This document shows positions 1 through 8,273 of a stretch of 64,000 nucleotides of DNA, one piece after another (the first letter of the stretch is position 1; each line of letters begins with the position of its first letter). The notes beneath the pieces are model-generated. The model was not told the origin of the DNA and did no database searches. It saw only the letters and a program-made list of their open reading frames with translations. The position numbers and the translations under genes are program-made. The DNA is from Pseudomonadota bacterium (GTDB taxonomy: Bacteria > Pseudomonadota > Gammaproteobacteria > Burkholderiales > Casimicrobiaceae), in NCBI GenBank assembly GCA_018241765.1, contig JAFEDD010000006.1, positions 62,001 to 126,000 on the forward strand, read 5' to 3'.

Positions 1-29
1 GCGCTCATCGAACCATCGCTCGGACGGTC

Positions 30-149
30 ATCAGCTTTTCGCGGAAAGCACGTTGGTTCCTGGCTTGTGGCCAATAATCGCAACAAGTCGACATAGCGCG
101 AAATAGCGTTGCAAGCCCGTCATGGACGTCATCGCAGAGAAAAGCTGAT
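30..149. repeat. Widely spaced inverted repeat upstream of ssrA
   Basis: The 11-base word ATCAGCTTTTC at 30-40 recurs as its exact reverse complement GAAAAGCTGAT at 139-149. Positions 1-201 hold no credible coding frame. The function is unknown; it could be the edge of an upstream gene's regulatory region or a remnant of an insertion. The stretch is under 300 bases and I see nothing else in it. Confidence 0.4.
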
Positions 150-201
150 GTCGCTGCGCGCACCCATCACACCCGCGCGCGCTCACCGTCGCGTTGCCCG
201 A

Positions 202-228
202 TTGAAAACCCCGCAACGGGACTAAAAT
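202..228 (+). promoter_or_regulatory. Probable ssrA promoter
   Basis: TTGAAA at 202-207 and TAAAAT at 223-228 resemble sigma-70 -35 and -10 boxes, although the 15-base spacer is shorter than the usual 17. Transcription would begin near 235. That leaves a leader of about 35 bases before the mature tmRNA end at 270, to be removed by RNase P. Confidence 0.45.
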
Positions 229-269
229 TCGTCTCTGCTGAACGCGAATCGCGCTCACCAACGATTACC

Positions 270-644
270 GGGCCCGACCTGGTTTCGACGGGAGTACTGA
301 GATGTCGTTCGGGGCATGCCGAGGGGTAGCTCCTCGTTAATCCGCTGCGTCGCAAACTTAACTGCGAACGACGATACCTACGCTCTCGCGGCTTGATGCC
401 GTGAGCCTTGCACCGAGCCGCGTGTGGTTCGGGCTGAACGCCGCAAGGCGGGCAGCAGCAAGGTCATTCTCACACGCTCAGGCCGCGCGGCTGCCCATGA
501 CGCGACGACCGAAATCCAGTGGGCTGGCCGCTGACGAGGGTGCTCATGCCCGCGTCGACGGCGAGATCAAATCACTGAGCTAAGCATGTAGTCCTGACCA
601 TCAACGGCTTTCGGACGCGGGTTCAATTCCCGCCGGGTCCACCA
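270..644 (+). ncRNA. ssrA: tmRNA (transfer-messenger RNA)
   Basis: This RNA frees ribosomes stalled on broken messages and tags the unfinished protein for degradation. The 5' end GGGCCCG (270-276) pairs with CGGGTCC (634-640), followed by discriminator A and CCA (641-644). The typical GGTTTCGACGGG near 281 and the T-arm GGTTCAATTCC near 620 are present. The tag reading frame at 364-396 encodes ANDDTYALAA and ends in TGA; its LAA end is the usual ClpXP degron. It is a one-piece tmRNA, not the permuted two-piece form. ClpX and ClpP, which degrade tagged proteins, are encoded at 50551-52677. The CCACCAT at its end is also the left boundary of the adjacent island. Confidence 0.96.
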
Positions 645-890
645 TATACAAGGGCTCGGATAGTCTCCGGGCCCTTTTTCTTGCCACAAATCCCCGCACC
701 ACGCGGGGTTCTGGCCGGCAGTGCTGCGGGTGGCTACCTGCCAAAACTCCCGAAATCGGCCATTTTCTCTGTCAGAGCCGTCTCTTTTCTCTGTTTGGCC
801 TGCGGGTAGGCGCAGATGGTGGTCTAGCAAAATCAACAATTTACGCGCGCCGGTTCATGGTCAACCAAGGCCAGCGGTCAAGCATCGAAC
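639..890 (+). repeat. Left copy of an imperfect ~252-bp direct repeat (island left end)
   Basis: The sequence from CCACCAT at the end of the tmRNA through the terminator and on to AGCATCGAAC closely matches 21822-22075. Shared words include CTGCCAAAACTCCCG, ATCGGCCATTTTCTC, GCCTGCGGGTAGGCGCAGATGG and GTCAACCAAGGCCAG. The copies differ by scattered substitutions and a few small indels, so the duplication is not recent. I read it as the conserved end of a family of islands entering at the tmRNA end. The stretch 645-958 has no gene of its own apart from this repeat. Confidence 0.85.
651..679 (+). terminator. Rho-independent terminator after ssrA
   Basis: A stem made of GGGCTCGGA and TCCGGGCCC is followed by a run of five T. 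It lies seven bases after the tmRNA CCA end. The same terminator recurs at about 21833-21863 inside the downstream repeat copy, which has no tmRNA body in front of it. Confidence 0.85.
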
Positions 891-958
891 GTTGATACCA
901 CCTCCCACTGGCGAGCCCATTCGGTCGGCAGTGGGCAAGCAGGGCCCTTGCAGCGAAA

Positions 959-1333
959 ATGTCGACGATGACAAGCAAAAAAAAAATCGCTGCCGACCTG
1001 CAGTCAGCCTTATCCGGGCAGCACCCATTGAGCATCGACCTGTACGTTGAAGTGCTAGCCGACTATGAGGATGAACTGAAAGCCTCGCTGGACAAGGACG
1101 CCGATGACGCCCTGCTGTGCGTGCTGGCCGACGACGGTGACGTGGCGATGATGGTCATCGACTGGGACGGCAGCATCTACCGGAATGAAAACGCATTGAA
1201 GAAGTTGCAGGTGATGTGGCAAGACAGCTTCGAGGCCAACGTACAGACCCTCGTACCCATCTTCAGCGCCCACATCAGCCAGAAAAACCTGGGTGTAGCG
1301 GGCATCAAATGGCTGCCTGCATCAACTGAATGA
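959..1333 (+). CDS. Hypothetical acidic protein in island cargo slot
   Basis: The 124-residue product is soluble and acidic after a lysine-rich start, with the run DKDADDALLCVLADDGDVAMMVID in its middle third and no membrane segment or signal peptide. I do not recognise the family. The start is ATG 959, with ATG 968 as an alternative and no strong ribosome site for either. Codons 5-8 include a run of ten A (977-986) that is prone to slippage. The gene sits between the conserved island end (639-890) and the recombinase accessory gene (1355), facing it tail to tail. In the second island copy the same slot holds a HigB/HigA-like pair, so this gene may be an exchangeable cargo gene. That role is inference. 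Confidence 0.6.
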   Translation: MSTMTSKKKIAADLQSALSGQHPLSIDLYVEVLADYEDELKASLDKDADDALLCVLADDGDVAMMVIDWDGSIYRNENALKKLQVMWQDSFEANVQTLVPIFSAHISQKNLGVAGIKWLPASTE

Positions 1334-1354
1334 GTTGACTACCATCTGCCCGGG

Positions 1355-1810
1355 TTACGCATCAAACCCCGCCACCACCTCCTGCTGCGCCACCCAGTCG
1401 GTTGGCAGCGGGTTGCGCTGGAACCACAGCAGACTCATGCAGCGGGGTTGCTGCCCGGCCAGGATGTTCTGGATGATGGCAGGCTCGAGCAGCGTCAGCC
1501 GCAGCAGTTCGTTGACCGTCGAGTGGTGCAGCCCTTCGCGCTGGGCGATTTCGCTGCCGCTGCCAACCATGCCGTCATCGAGCAGTTGCTGCCAGTAGAA
1601 AGCCCGCGACAGCGCCACCAGCAGGGGCTGGTCGATCTGCGTGGCAATTTTCCCCGGCGCATCCAGTTGGTCGTCGGGGCGAATCACTACCTTGCTGCCA
1701 CCGCGCTTGCGGATCTTGAGCGGGATGAAGGTGGACAATTTCACCTGCCCGCTGCCCTCCCGTCGTTCGCGGGCGACGGCAGCACCCAAGGTCTGCACTT
1801 TCGGCTTCAT
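1355..1810 (-). CDS. HTH protein coupled to serine recombinase (accessory factor)
   Basis: The 151-residue protein starts MKPKVQTLGAA. It has a basic middle with IRKRGGSKVVIRP and a helix-turn-helix-like segment near residues 90-115, SEIAQREGLHHSTVNELLRL, as in ParB-type DNA-binding folds. Its ATG (1810-1808) overlaps the recombinase stop as ATGA, so the two are translationally coupled. I infer that it helps or directs the recombinase, for instance in excision or regulation. A 3' fragment of a closely related gene survives at 22797-22925. Confidence 0.75.
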   Translation of the reverse strand: MKPKVQTLGAAVARERREGSGQVKLSTFIPLKIRKRGGSKVVIRPDDQLDAPGKIATQIDQPLLVALSRAFYWQQLLDDGMVGSGSEIAQREGLHHSTVNELLRLTLLEPAIIQNILAGQQPRCMSLLWFQRNPLPTDWVAQQEVVAGFDA

Positions 1811-3165
1811 ACCGTTTCCTCCTGCTGCTCCCATTCCTGCAATTCCGCGCCGATGCTGCCCGGCAGCAGTTCCCCGGCCAGTTCCTGCCAGCCCTGATCG
1901 CGCCAGATGATTTCCAGCCCGCCGTCGGCAATCACCACGCGCTCGATCAGCAATTGCGCCAGTCGGCACTGCTCGGCAGGGAACAACTCCCGCCAAAGCC
2001 CCGCCAGATTGCGCATCGGCAATACAACTTGTGGCTCGGTGAGGTCAGGCCGGATGTGCTGCATCCGGTTCCATACGGCTTGCACCAGATGCGGGGCCGA
2101 CAGTGCCGCCACGATCTGCTGCGTGACCAGTGCTTCTATCGGCGCAGCGGGTAGTGCCCCGTGCTGGCTGGCCCAGGCACCCAGCCGCCGGTGTTTGATC
2201 GGGCTGTAATACCGGTAGGTCTTACCCTTCTTCTTGGTGTAACTTGGCACCAGCCTCTCGCCATCAGACGTGAACAGCAGGCCCCGCCGCAACACAGGTT
2301 CACTTTGGCGGTCGAGGGTCTCGCGCCGCCGCTCGATGCCATCGGTGGCAATCAGGGCGTGCACCGCATCCCACTGCGTCTGCGTGATGATGGCCCGATG
2401 CTGGCCGGGGAAGTGCTGGCCCTTGTGCACGATCTCGCCCAGATACATCCGGTTGTGCAGCATCTTGTAGATAGTCTGCTTGGTGAAGGGTTTGCCGCCT
2501 TTGGTGACCACGCCTTCTGCGGCGTAGGCCTTGGCCATCAGCGTGGCCGAGCGCATCGTCACGAAGTTATCGAAGATGCGGCGCACCAAGGCTGCTTCGC
2601 GTTCGTTGATCACCAACAGCCGATTGGCCACGTCGTAGCCCAGCGGCAGCGGCCCACCCATCCACATCCCCTTGGCCTTGCTGGCAGCGATCTTGTCGCG
2701 AATGCGCTCGCCCGTGACCTCGCGTTCGAACTGCGCAAACGACAGCAGCACATTGAGCATCAGCCGCCCCATCGAGGTGGCCGAGTTGATCTGCTGCGTG
2801 ACGGCGCTGAAGCTCACGCGATGCCGGTCAAACACATCCACCATGAGCGCAAAATCCGCCAACGAGCGTGACAGCCGGTCGATCTTGTAGACCACCACAA
2901 TATCCACCTTGCCCATCTGGATGTCGCCCAGCAGGCGCTTCAAGGCAGGCCGATCCATATTGCCGCCGGAGTAGCCCGCGTCGTCGTAATCATCGGCCAC
3001 GGCAATCCAACCCTCGTGGCCCTGGCTTTTGATGAAGGCGTGCCCGGCCTCCTTCTGGGCGTCGATGGAGTTAAAGGACTGATCGAGTCGTTCATCACTG
3101 GAGACACGGCAATACACCGCGCAGCGTTTGGGCGGTGCTGCTGGAGAAATCAAAGGGCGATTCAT
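1807..3165 (-). CDS. Large serine recombinase
   Basis: The 452-residue site-specific recombinase has an N-terminal resolvase catalytic domain (about 14-160). It shows the motif AVYCRVSSDE with the nucleophilic serine near residue 22, YKIDRLSRS, and the helix region FAQFERE-TGERIRDKI. A Recombinase domain (about 170-290; GPLPLGYD and YKMLHNRMYLGEIVHKGQ) and a zinc-ribbon/coiled C-terminal part follow. The start MNRPLISP at 3165 overlaps the DUF2924 stop as ATGA. It presumably integrates and excises the surrounding island. No tyrosine integrase was found in the island, although insertion at a tmRNA end is more often the work of that class. Confidence 0.93.
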   Translation of the reverse strand: MNRPLISPAAPPKRCAVYCRVSSDERLDQSFNSIDAQKEAGHAFIKSQGHEGWIAVADDYDDAGYSGGNMDRPALKRLLGDIQMGKVDIVVVYKIDRLSRSLADFALMVDVFDRHRVSFSAVTQQINSATSMGRLMLNVLLSFAQFEREVTGERIRDKIAASKAKGMWMGGPLPLGYDVANRLLVINEREAALVRRIFDNFVTMRSATLMAKAYAAEGVVTKGGKPFTKQTIYKMLHNRMYLGEIVHKGQHFPGQHRAIITQTQWDAVHALIATDGIERRRETLDRQSEPVLRRGLLFTSDGERLVPSYTKKKGKTYRYYSPIKHRRLGAWASQHGALPAAPIEALVTQQIVAALSAPHLVQAVWNRMQHIRPDLTEPQVVLPMRNLAGLWRELFPAEQCRLAQLLIERVVIADGGLEIIWRDQGWQELAGELLPGSIGAELQEWEQQEETV

Positions 3166-3623
3166 TGCCCCGCTCCTTTGCCGCCGCGCAGGCCAAAGAA
3201 CCTCGGCCCGTTCCACTGCGTGCCAGTGATGTGGCGCGCTACTGCTGACAAGCTCTTGAACCGCTGGCCGTTGAGCTCAAACAACCCCTCCGGCGTGACC
3301 GTCACGCGCCACTGGCGCTCATCCCATTCGCGGATCAGCGTGGTACCGGGCATCAGCAGGGTTTGCGTGCCGCGCCCGGTGGCGGTCTTGATCCTGGAAT
3401 GCTTGGCTCCAGCCTCGACCAGCATCTTGCGCAGATTGCCGGGTAGCGCCCCGTAGGCCTGCTCCTGAATGCGGTAGGCCAAACGCGACTCCACGTAATT
3501 GCGATTGCGGTGATTGGGCCGCCGAGCAAAATGCTGATCCCACAGCGCCCAGAGTTCGGCCATCGGCAGGGACGGCAGCGCCGCCAGTTGCGCGCGCACG
3601 CTGCCCGTGTGTTGTGTGTCCAT
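3162..3623 (-). CDS. DUF2924 family protein
   Basis: The 153-residue protein starts MDTQHTGSVRAQLAAL and has the pattern typical of DUF2924: MAELWALWDQHF, NRNYVESRLAYRIQEQAYG, PGTTLIREWDERQWRVTV and FNGQRFKSLSAVARHITGT, the last region resembling a DNA-contact module. The start at 3623 has GGAGA nine bases upstream. Members usually sit directly before a serine recombinase, as here, with a four-base overlap. The exact function is not established; a role alongside recombination is inferred from context. Confidence 0.85.
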   Translation of the reverse strand: MDTQHTGSVRAQLAALPSLPMAELWALWDQHFARRPNHRNRNYVESRLAYRIQEQAYGALPGNLRKMLVEAGAKHSRIKTATGRGTQTLLMPGTTLIREWDERQWRVTVTPEGLFELNGQRFKSLSAVARHITGTQWNGPRFFGLRGGKGAGQ

Positions 3624-3685
3624 GGGTGTGGATCTCCTGTTGTTGAGACAGGTGCATTCAGGCGCTGTGGTGGGCACAAGCCAAG

Positions 3686-4096
3686 TCAAACCGTGCTCTG
3701 TGGCTGTGCCGCCAAGGACGGTGGCGCGAAACCGACAGCGGATTCGGTATCGGTGCGAAAGCTGATGGCATCGCCCGTGACCGGATGGCGCAGCGTGCCG
3801 AACGTCACTTCACTGCCGATGCGCAGGGCAACGGCGTAGGTGTCATCCAGATGCGCCGGAAACACCCAGCCCCGCACACCGTCTGGAATGCGGGCGAACT
3901 CCTCAAGGCTTCGCAGCAGGTAGGGTTTACCGAGCGCGTCGGCTTCGGCCTGGGCCCGTGCAATGGCGTCGGGCCCGTCGCCGACCTCGACGATGGGAAT
4001 CCACAGCACGTCGTGACCGGCTGCGAACCACAGCAGGATTTCCGCCTGCATATCGAAGGCGTGCAGGCCGATAGGTTGAATGATGCGATGGCTCAT
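3686..4096 (-). CDS. Conserved hypothetical island protein
   Basis: The 136-residue protein starts MSHRIIQPIGLHAFDMQAEILLWF and has no signal peptide. It contains a DGPDAIARAQAEADALGKPYL helix and ends SLAAQPQSTV. It lies 62 bases upstream of the DUF2924 gene on the same strand and probably shares its transcript. I cannot assign a function. The 185 bases before it (4097-4280) show no gene. Confidence 0.65.
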   Translation of the reverse strand: MSHRIIQPIGLHAFDMQAEILLWFAAGHDVLWIPIVEVGDGPDAIARAQAEADALGKPYLLRSLEEFARIPDGVRGWVFPAHLDDTYAVALRIGSEVTFGTLRHPVTGDAISFRTDTESAVGFAPPSLAAQPQSTV

Positions 4097-4280
4097 CGGA
4101 TGAACTCCAGTTTCATAATGGGATCAGCAGGAAAGGAATGCCGGTTTGCGCGATGCCTTTCGCGTTTGGCACCGGCGGGCCTCACGTGGCATGGGCGGAG
4201 TCGGACTGGCGGATACGATCAAGCTCCAGTCCGAGGCGGACGGCGGATATGCCACGACTGCACGCCGCCTGCCCCATGAG

Positions 4281-5126
4281 TCACGAAACCGGTCGCTCCG
4301 CCACCAACTTCGCGCGGGCGGCTTCCAGGTACTCGTGCGGAATCTCGATCTCGATCAGGTGCTCTCCGCTCGTGCGGAATCCGGCGATACGCGCCGCGAC
4401 CGAAGCGCGGGCCAGCACGTCGTAGAGGTGTGGCAACTGTTCGTTAAGCTCGATTTGCGCGACGCTGGCCTGGCGATTTTTGAAGGCCCGCTCCGCGTCA
4501 CTGATCTGGGCGGGAATGGTGGCGATCTCGGCATCCAAGGCCTGCACCGTGCTGCCCAGGCGCTCGCGCGTGGCACGGGCCACACGCAGTTCCACGTCGA
4601 GCTGCATCAGCGCCTCGGGCAGGGTGAACTCGTCCTGGTCGGCCGCCATCGCCTCGCTGGCGGATTGCGTTTCGGCGGCGATGCGCCGCTCCAGTTCGTC
4701 GATGCGCGCCTCGATCTTGGCGATGAGCTTCAGCTGTTGTTCGCGCTCGGACTGGACTGTGCCCTTGCGCCGACGCAGGTCGATCAGGGCCGCGCGGTGC
4801 TGTTCCAGCTTGCCCGGCGCTTCGACGATGGAGCGCAGATCATTGAACTTGGCCGTCAACGTGCGGGCCTTGCGCTCCAAGTTGTCGGCGTGGTTCTTGG
4901 CTGCGCTGGCTGCGAGTCGCGCCCGGCGCTCCGGCTCGGAGAGAAAATTGATGTTGCCGCGCTGCTCCAGTTCGAAAGCGTATTTCGTCTTGGCTTCGGC
5001 ATCGGCCTTCGCTTCGTCGGCAGCGGTCTGTGCTTCTTCGAGAAGCTGTTGGGTCTCAGCGAATTCGACCTTAACGCGCTCGTAGTAGCCGGTGGTGGTT
5101 TTCTTGCTGAAGGGGTTGAGTTTCAT
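4281..5126 (-). CDS. Coiled-coil protein, island-encoded
   Basis: The 281-residue protein starts MKLNPFSKKTTTGYYERVK. Most of residues 15-215 are charged heptad-like helix (EFAETQQLLEEAQTAADEAK, ERRARLAASAAKNHADNLERK, EARIDELERRIAAETQ), so a long coiled coil is likely. The last 60 residues (LPHLYDVLARASVAARIAGF, GEHLIEIEIPHEYLEAARAK) look globular. The start at 5126 has GGAG nine bases upstream. It may be a structural or DNA-handling partner of the neighbouring island genes, but nothing in the sequence fixes this. Confidence 0.65.
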   Translation of the reverse strand: MKLNPFSKKTTTGYYERVKVEFAETQQLLEEAQTAADEAKADAEAKTKYAFELEQRGNINFLSEPERRARLAASAAKNHADNLERKARTLTAKFNDLRSIVEAPGKLEQHRAALIDLRRRKGTVQSEREQQLKLIAKIEARIDELERRIAAETQSASEAMAADQDEFTLPEALMQLDVELRVARATRERLGSTVQALDAEIATIPAQISDAERAFKNRQASVAQIELNEQLPHLYDVLARASVAARIAGFRTSGEHLIEIEIPHEYLEAARAKLVAERPVS

Positions 5127-5151
5127 GGTCTTGGGCTCCGGTGCTTGGGGA

Positions 5152-5457
5152 TCAGGAATGGGTGATGAACTCGACGGGATAGCGGGCATCGCCGGGTCTG
5201 GCCGCAGTGCTTGCCCACAGGCCGGGGCCGAGCTGTTTTTTGATGCCCACAGGCGCACCGGCGCGGTGCGGGCGGTTCGTGGCCTGCCAGCCGTGGCGCG
5301 TGCCGGACGGGGCGGCGGATGCGGCGGTCATGACCGCGATGGCCTGCGCCAAATCCGTTCTGGCCCACGGTGAAATGGCGTCCAGCGACTGGACGGCATC
5401 GGGTTCTTGAAGGCCCAGCGCCTTGCGCCAGACCGGATGCAGATTGGAATTACTCAC
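5152..5457 (-). CDS. Small hypothetical protein (GTG start)
   Basis: The 101-residue product is MSNSNLHPVWRKALGLQEPD and onward, with no recognised family. It starts at GTG 5457-5455 preceded by GGAGA at five bases. The same leader, ACGGAGAACACC plus ATG/GTG AG, precedes the gene at 11866. The gene is followed after 25 bases by the coiled-coil gene and may be the first gene of that minus-strand operon. Confidence 0.55.
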   Translation of the reverse strand: MSNSNLHPVWRKALGLQEPDAVQSLDAISPWARTDLAQAIAVMTAASAAPSGTRHGWQATNRPHRAGAPVGIKKQLGPGLWASTAARPGDARYPVEFITHS

Positions 5458-5552
5458 GGTGTTCTCCGTATCGAAATGCCGCCCTCGATGCCGGACGGCG
5501 TGGCAGGGAAAGAAATGGAATTCGCAGGGGTCTCATCGCGTGCGAAGCGCGC

Positions 5553-5600
5553 AAAGCCAGTGCTGACGCGGGGTTTCGCGTTCTTCGCAGGATTCGCAGG
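5553..5600 (+). repeat. Duplicated upstream element, copy A (CCTGCGAA repeats)
   Basis: AAAGCCAGTGCTGACGCGG and the following GGTTTCGCG, TTCGCAGG, ATTCGCAGG match 8420-8466 base for base at most positions. On the minus strand both copies contain repeated CCTGCGAA words. Each copy lies upstream of a minus-strand gene (start 5457 here, start 8273 for the other), so a shared regulator or replication protein may bind both. Confidence 0.55.
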
Positions 5601-5626
5601 GGCAACGTGTGGAATGCGTTTTTTCA

Positions 5627-7090
5627 TCACACCGCCACCAGTTGGAAGGCTTCACGCGCCTTGGGATGCGGCGCGGCCTCGACCCAGCCGTGCTGCACCA
5701 GCACCTGCAAGACCTTGCGTGCGGCGCTGGCGCTGCGGATGGCCGACGGGCCCTTGCGGTAGATGTCCGCCATCGGGATGATTCGGCCCGGCCCCATCTT
5801 GTCGCGCAGCCAGTTCAGGACTTCCTGCGCCAGCTTCAATTCAGCGGACACCTGCCCGGCACCCCACAGGCGCAGGGCTTCGTCGAGGTAGTGGCGCATC
5901 AGAGCAGCGGCGCGCTCGATGTGAAGGGCCGTGATGCTGGCGTCGCCATCGAACACCGCGAAGGTGCCCGCCAGCCGGGCGACGTGTTCCGGAGCCTTCG
6001 AGGCCAGCGCGCGCACCGGCGCAAGACGGCCTTGCGCGCCGAGGCTGCGCTCGATGTCGTTGTAGAGCGCAACCCACACGGTCTTGGCGGCGGGGTCGAG
6101 CGTGATGCAAGGCGGTTCGAGTTCGTTGTCTTCGGTCAGCGGCCACGCGCGGTCGAGCAGGGCCAGCATCCGCGCGCTGTAGTCACGGTAGGCCTGCGTC
6201 TGGCTCAGGTCTTGCTCCGCGTAGCGGCGCTGGCCTGCCGTCGAGCGCGGATAGCTGACGAGGCAGCGCGCCAAGAATCCCTGCTCGCGCGCCAGCGGAT
6301 CCGCCAGTAGCATCGCGGCCACGACCGGCTGTGCCATCAGGTGCAAGGACAGGCGGCGACCGTAGTAACTTCCGGAGCCGTCGCCCACGCGCACACGGTC
6401 GAATTCGCCGCGATCCCACAGGCGCGACAACGTTGTGAGCGTGCCGAGCTTCTTCTCGCTGGACATCGCAAAGCCGCCGAGCAGTTGTCCGGCCTCGTCG
6501 TTGACCAGCCCGATGGACGGCAGGCCGTGGGCCAGCTGCCGTTGCAGCGCCTCGGAGGTCGGCTCCGAGACGATGAACATCGGCATCACCGGAGCGATGG
6601 GTTTGCCCAGTTCGGCGAGTTTGGCCTTGCGACCTTCAGGCGAGAGCTTCTTGTCGCCGATGACGCGCTTGGCGCTGGCCTCGTACACCAGGGCGGCTTG
6701 TTCGTAGTCATCGCGGTCGGTGCGGTACTTCGTCATCAGCGCACGCTGGCGCTCGCGTACCTGCATCAGGGCCCACGCATCCACCGCTGATTTGCGTTCA
6801 CCGGACTCGCCCAAGGTCAGGAAGAACTCCGACAGCGGCGACAAACGCCCGTCGATGATGACGTTGGCGTAGGGCTGCGCCACCTGATTCATCGCCGCCA
6901 GAATGGATTGGCCGATGAGCGCCAGCGGTGCTTGGATGACGGCGTGCATGGCCTCCGCCACGGCAGCGCCAGTTGCGCCCAGCGCCTCGACCGGGAACGG
7001 GGTCGGTGGCTCCAGTTCACGGGCCAGTGGCATCGGCTCGTGGGGCTGGGCCCAGGCCGGAACCTTGTTGGCGGGAATGCTCACGGTCAT
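5627..7090 (-). CDS. DUF3987 (YfjI-like) protein
   Basis: The 487-residue protein starts MTVSIPANKVPAWAQP, with its ATG overlapping the stop of the HTH gene. Family features include FPVEALG, IQAPLALIGQSILAAMN, SPLSEFFLTLGESGERKSAVD (a modified P-loop, GESGERKS), VSEPTSEALQRQLAHG and NDEAGQLLGGFAMSSEKK. DUF3987 proteins are common in prophages and islands beside replication genes and resemble primase-helicase ATPases. I infer a role in island replication. The last 80 residues look like a winged helix (LREKMGPGR-like, KVLQVLVQHGWVEAA). Confidence 0.85.
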   Translation of the reverse strand: MTVSIPANKVPAWAQPHEPMPLARELEPPTPFPVEALGATGAAVAEAMHAVIQAPLALIGQSILAAMNQVAQPYANVIIDGRLSPLSEFFLTLGESGERKSAVDAWALMQVRERQRALMTKYRTDRDDYEQAALVYEASAKRVIGDKKLSPEGRKAKLAELGKPIAPVMPMFIVSEPTSEALQRQLAHGLPSIGLVNDEAGQLLGGFAMSSEKKLGTLTTLSRLWDRGEFDRVRVGDGSGSYYGRRLSLHLMAQPVVAAMLLADPLAREQGFLARCLVSYPRSTAGQRRYAEQDLSQTQAYRDYSARMLALLDRAWPLTEDNELEPPCITLDPAAKTVWVALYNDIERSLGAQGRLAPVRALASKAPEHVARLAGTFAVFDGDASITALHIERAAALMRHYLDEALRLWGAGQVSAELKLAQEVLNWLRDKMGPGRIIPMADIYRKGPSAIRSASAARKVLQVLVQHGWVEAAPHPKAREAFQLVAV

Positions 7091-7311
7091 ACCCGCCCCT
7101 TGCCGGTGGAGCGGCGCAGGTGGCTGGCGATGAAGACGGCGATGTCCTGCGGACGGTAGCGCACGCAGCGGCCCACACGCACGAAGGGCAGATCGGGGTG
7201 GCCGCGCAGACGCCACGCTGCCAGCGTGGACGGTTGCACGTTCAGCCGCGCGGCCGCTTCGTCCTCGGTCAGCAGCGCAACGGCTGCACCATCATCGTGT
7301 CGGGAATCCAT
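7087..7311 (-). CDS. AlpA/excisionase-like helix-turn-helix protein
   Basis: The 74-residue protein has the MerR-like fold used by AlpA regulators and excisionases: LLTEDEAAARLNVQPSTLAAWR, then FVRVGRCVRYRPQDIAVFI. The start at 7311 has a purine-rich AGGCGAG eight bases upstream. It is translationally coupled (ATGA) to the DUF3987 gene. It may activate that gene and bend DNA for excision by the recombinase. Confidence 0.82.
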   Translation of the reverse strand: MDSRHDDGAAVALLTEDEAAARLNVQPSTLAAWRLRGHPDLPFVRVGRCVRYRPQDIAVFIASHLRRSTGKGRV

Positions 7312-7388
7312 CTGTCTCGCCTTTCATCGCACGACACCGTTCGATGTCGTTGTGAGTCAGCGTAGACAGGGGTGATGTATGGATACCG

Positions 7389-8273
7389 CTATTTGGCAGG
7401 CAGGCGGCTCAAGGCGCGGCGCAAATTCGCAATCGTGGTCTGACGCTCGCGTCCGGTCACGACATCCAGATACCAGACGAAGTAGTCGTTCTGATCCTGG
7501 AACTGGATACCTTCGATGGGGTCATCGTGGATGGCCTTCTCGACCAGCGACATCACGGCGTCGAAATCGGTGCTGCCTGCGCGCTGCGCCAAGTGCATCA
7601 GAGCGCGGGTGAACTTGGTGACAGCGCCCTTGGGCCTGCCGCCGTGGAATTTGCCGACCGTCGCTGTCAACTTGACGATTTGCTGCTCGGCCCGTTGGAG
7701 CGCGTCGGACGACGTGGATGTCGATGCGAATTGCGCCAGCAGCAGGAAGCGCTCCGCTGATTCCCGCATGGCGTCCGACCAGCGCCACTGTTCCCGCTCC
7801 CATTGCGCGAGTTCACCACGCAGCCATCGGATTTCGTCGGTTTCGTCCGGGCCGATGGCGTTGCGCGCCAGTTCCTCCTCGATGCCCGTGGCGAGTTCAC
7901 AGTAGCCTTCCGCCGAGGTGCGGGCTTCGGCGATGGCCAGCAGCGCGTAAATCTGTGCGTCGGTCAGCGCAGGATCGGTGCTCGCGATGAGCCTGCGCGC
8001 GGCAGTGGCAAAACTGCCGAAGCGTTCGGCGTACTGGTGGATCGACGGCATCGTGCGGACGATGCCGATGGCAGCGTGGCTGGCCGCGTCTGCAACAGTG
8101 GGGTGGTGCAGCGGGGTCAGCAGATCACCGGCGTGGGCAATCAGCATCGCCAACGCCTGCAGCTCGACCGTGATCTCCGGCCAGAGCCAGCAGGACTGGT
8201 GCCGCAAGATCAGGTCATTGACGTCACCGGTCAGCGGGTTGAAGGGCGGATCGACTGCCGGTTGTGCTGCCAT
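7389..8273 (-). CDS. Hypothetical helical island protein
   Basis: The chosen start is MAAQPAVDPPFNPLTGDV at 8273, with AGGAG thirteen bases upstream; the frame stays open upstream to about 8477 but that part looks non-coding. The 294-residue protein is mostly helical, with DEIRWLRGELAQWEREQWRW and a basic patch HGGRPKGAVTKFTRALMHLA. I do not recognise a family. It precedes the HTH and DUF3987 genes on the same strand. Confidence 0.6.
   Translation of the reverse strand: MAAQPAVDPPFNPLTGDVNDLILRHQSCWLWPEITVELQALAMLIAHAGDLLTPLHHPTVADAASHAAIGIVRTMPSIHQYAERFGSFATAARRLIASTDPALTDAQIYALLAIAEARTSAEGYCELATGIEEELARNAIGPDETDEIRWLRGELAQWEREQWRWSDAMRESAERFLLLAQFASTSTSSDALQRAEQQIVKLTATVGKFHGGRPKGAVTKFTRALMHLAQRAGSTDFDAVMSLVEKAIHDDPIEGIQFQDQNDYFVWYLDVVTGRERQTTIANLRRALSRLPAK

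Noticed and set aside
401-583. Short open frame within ssrA
   Set aside because: It lies in the structured tmRNA body; only the 11-codon tag frame at 364-396 is translated.
4146-5165. 339-codon plus-strand frame opposite the coiled-coil gene
   Set aside because: The minus strand has a ribosome site and a heptad pattern; the plus frame is its complement with no recognisable domain.
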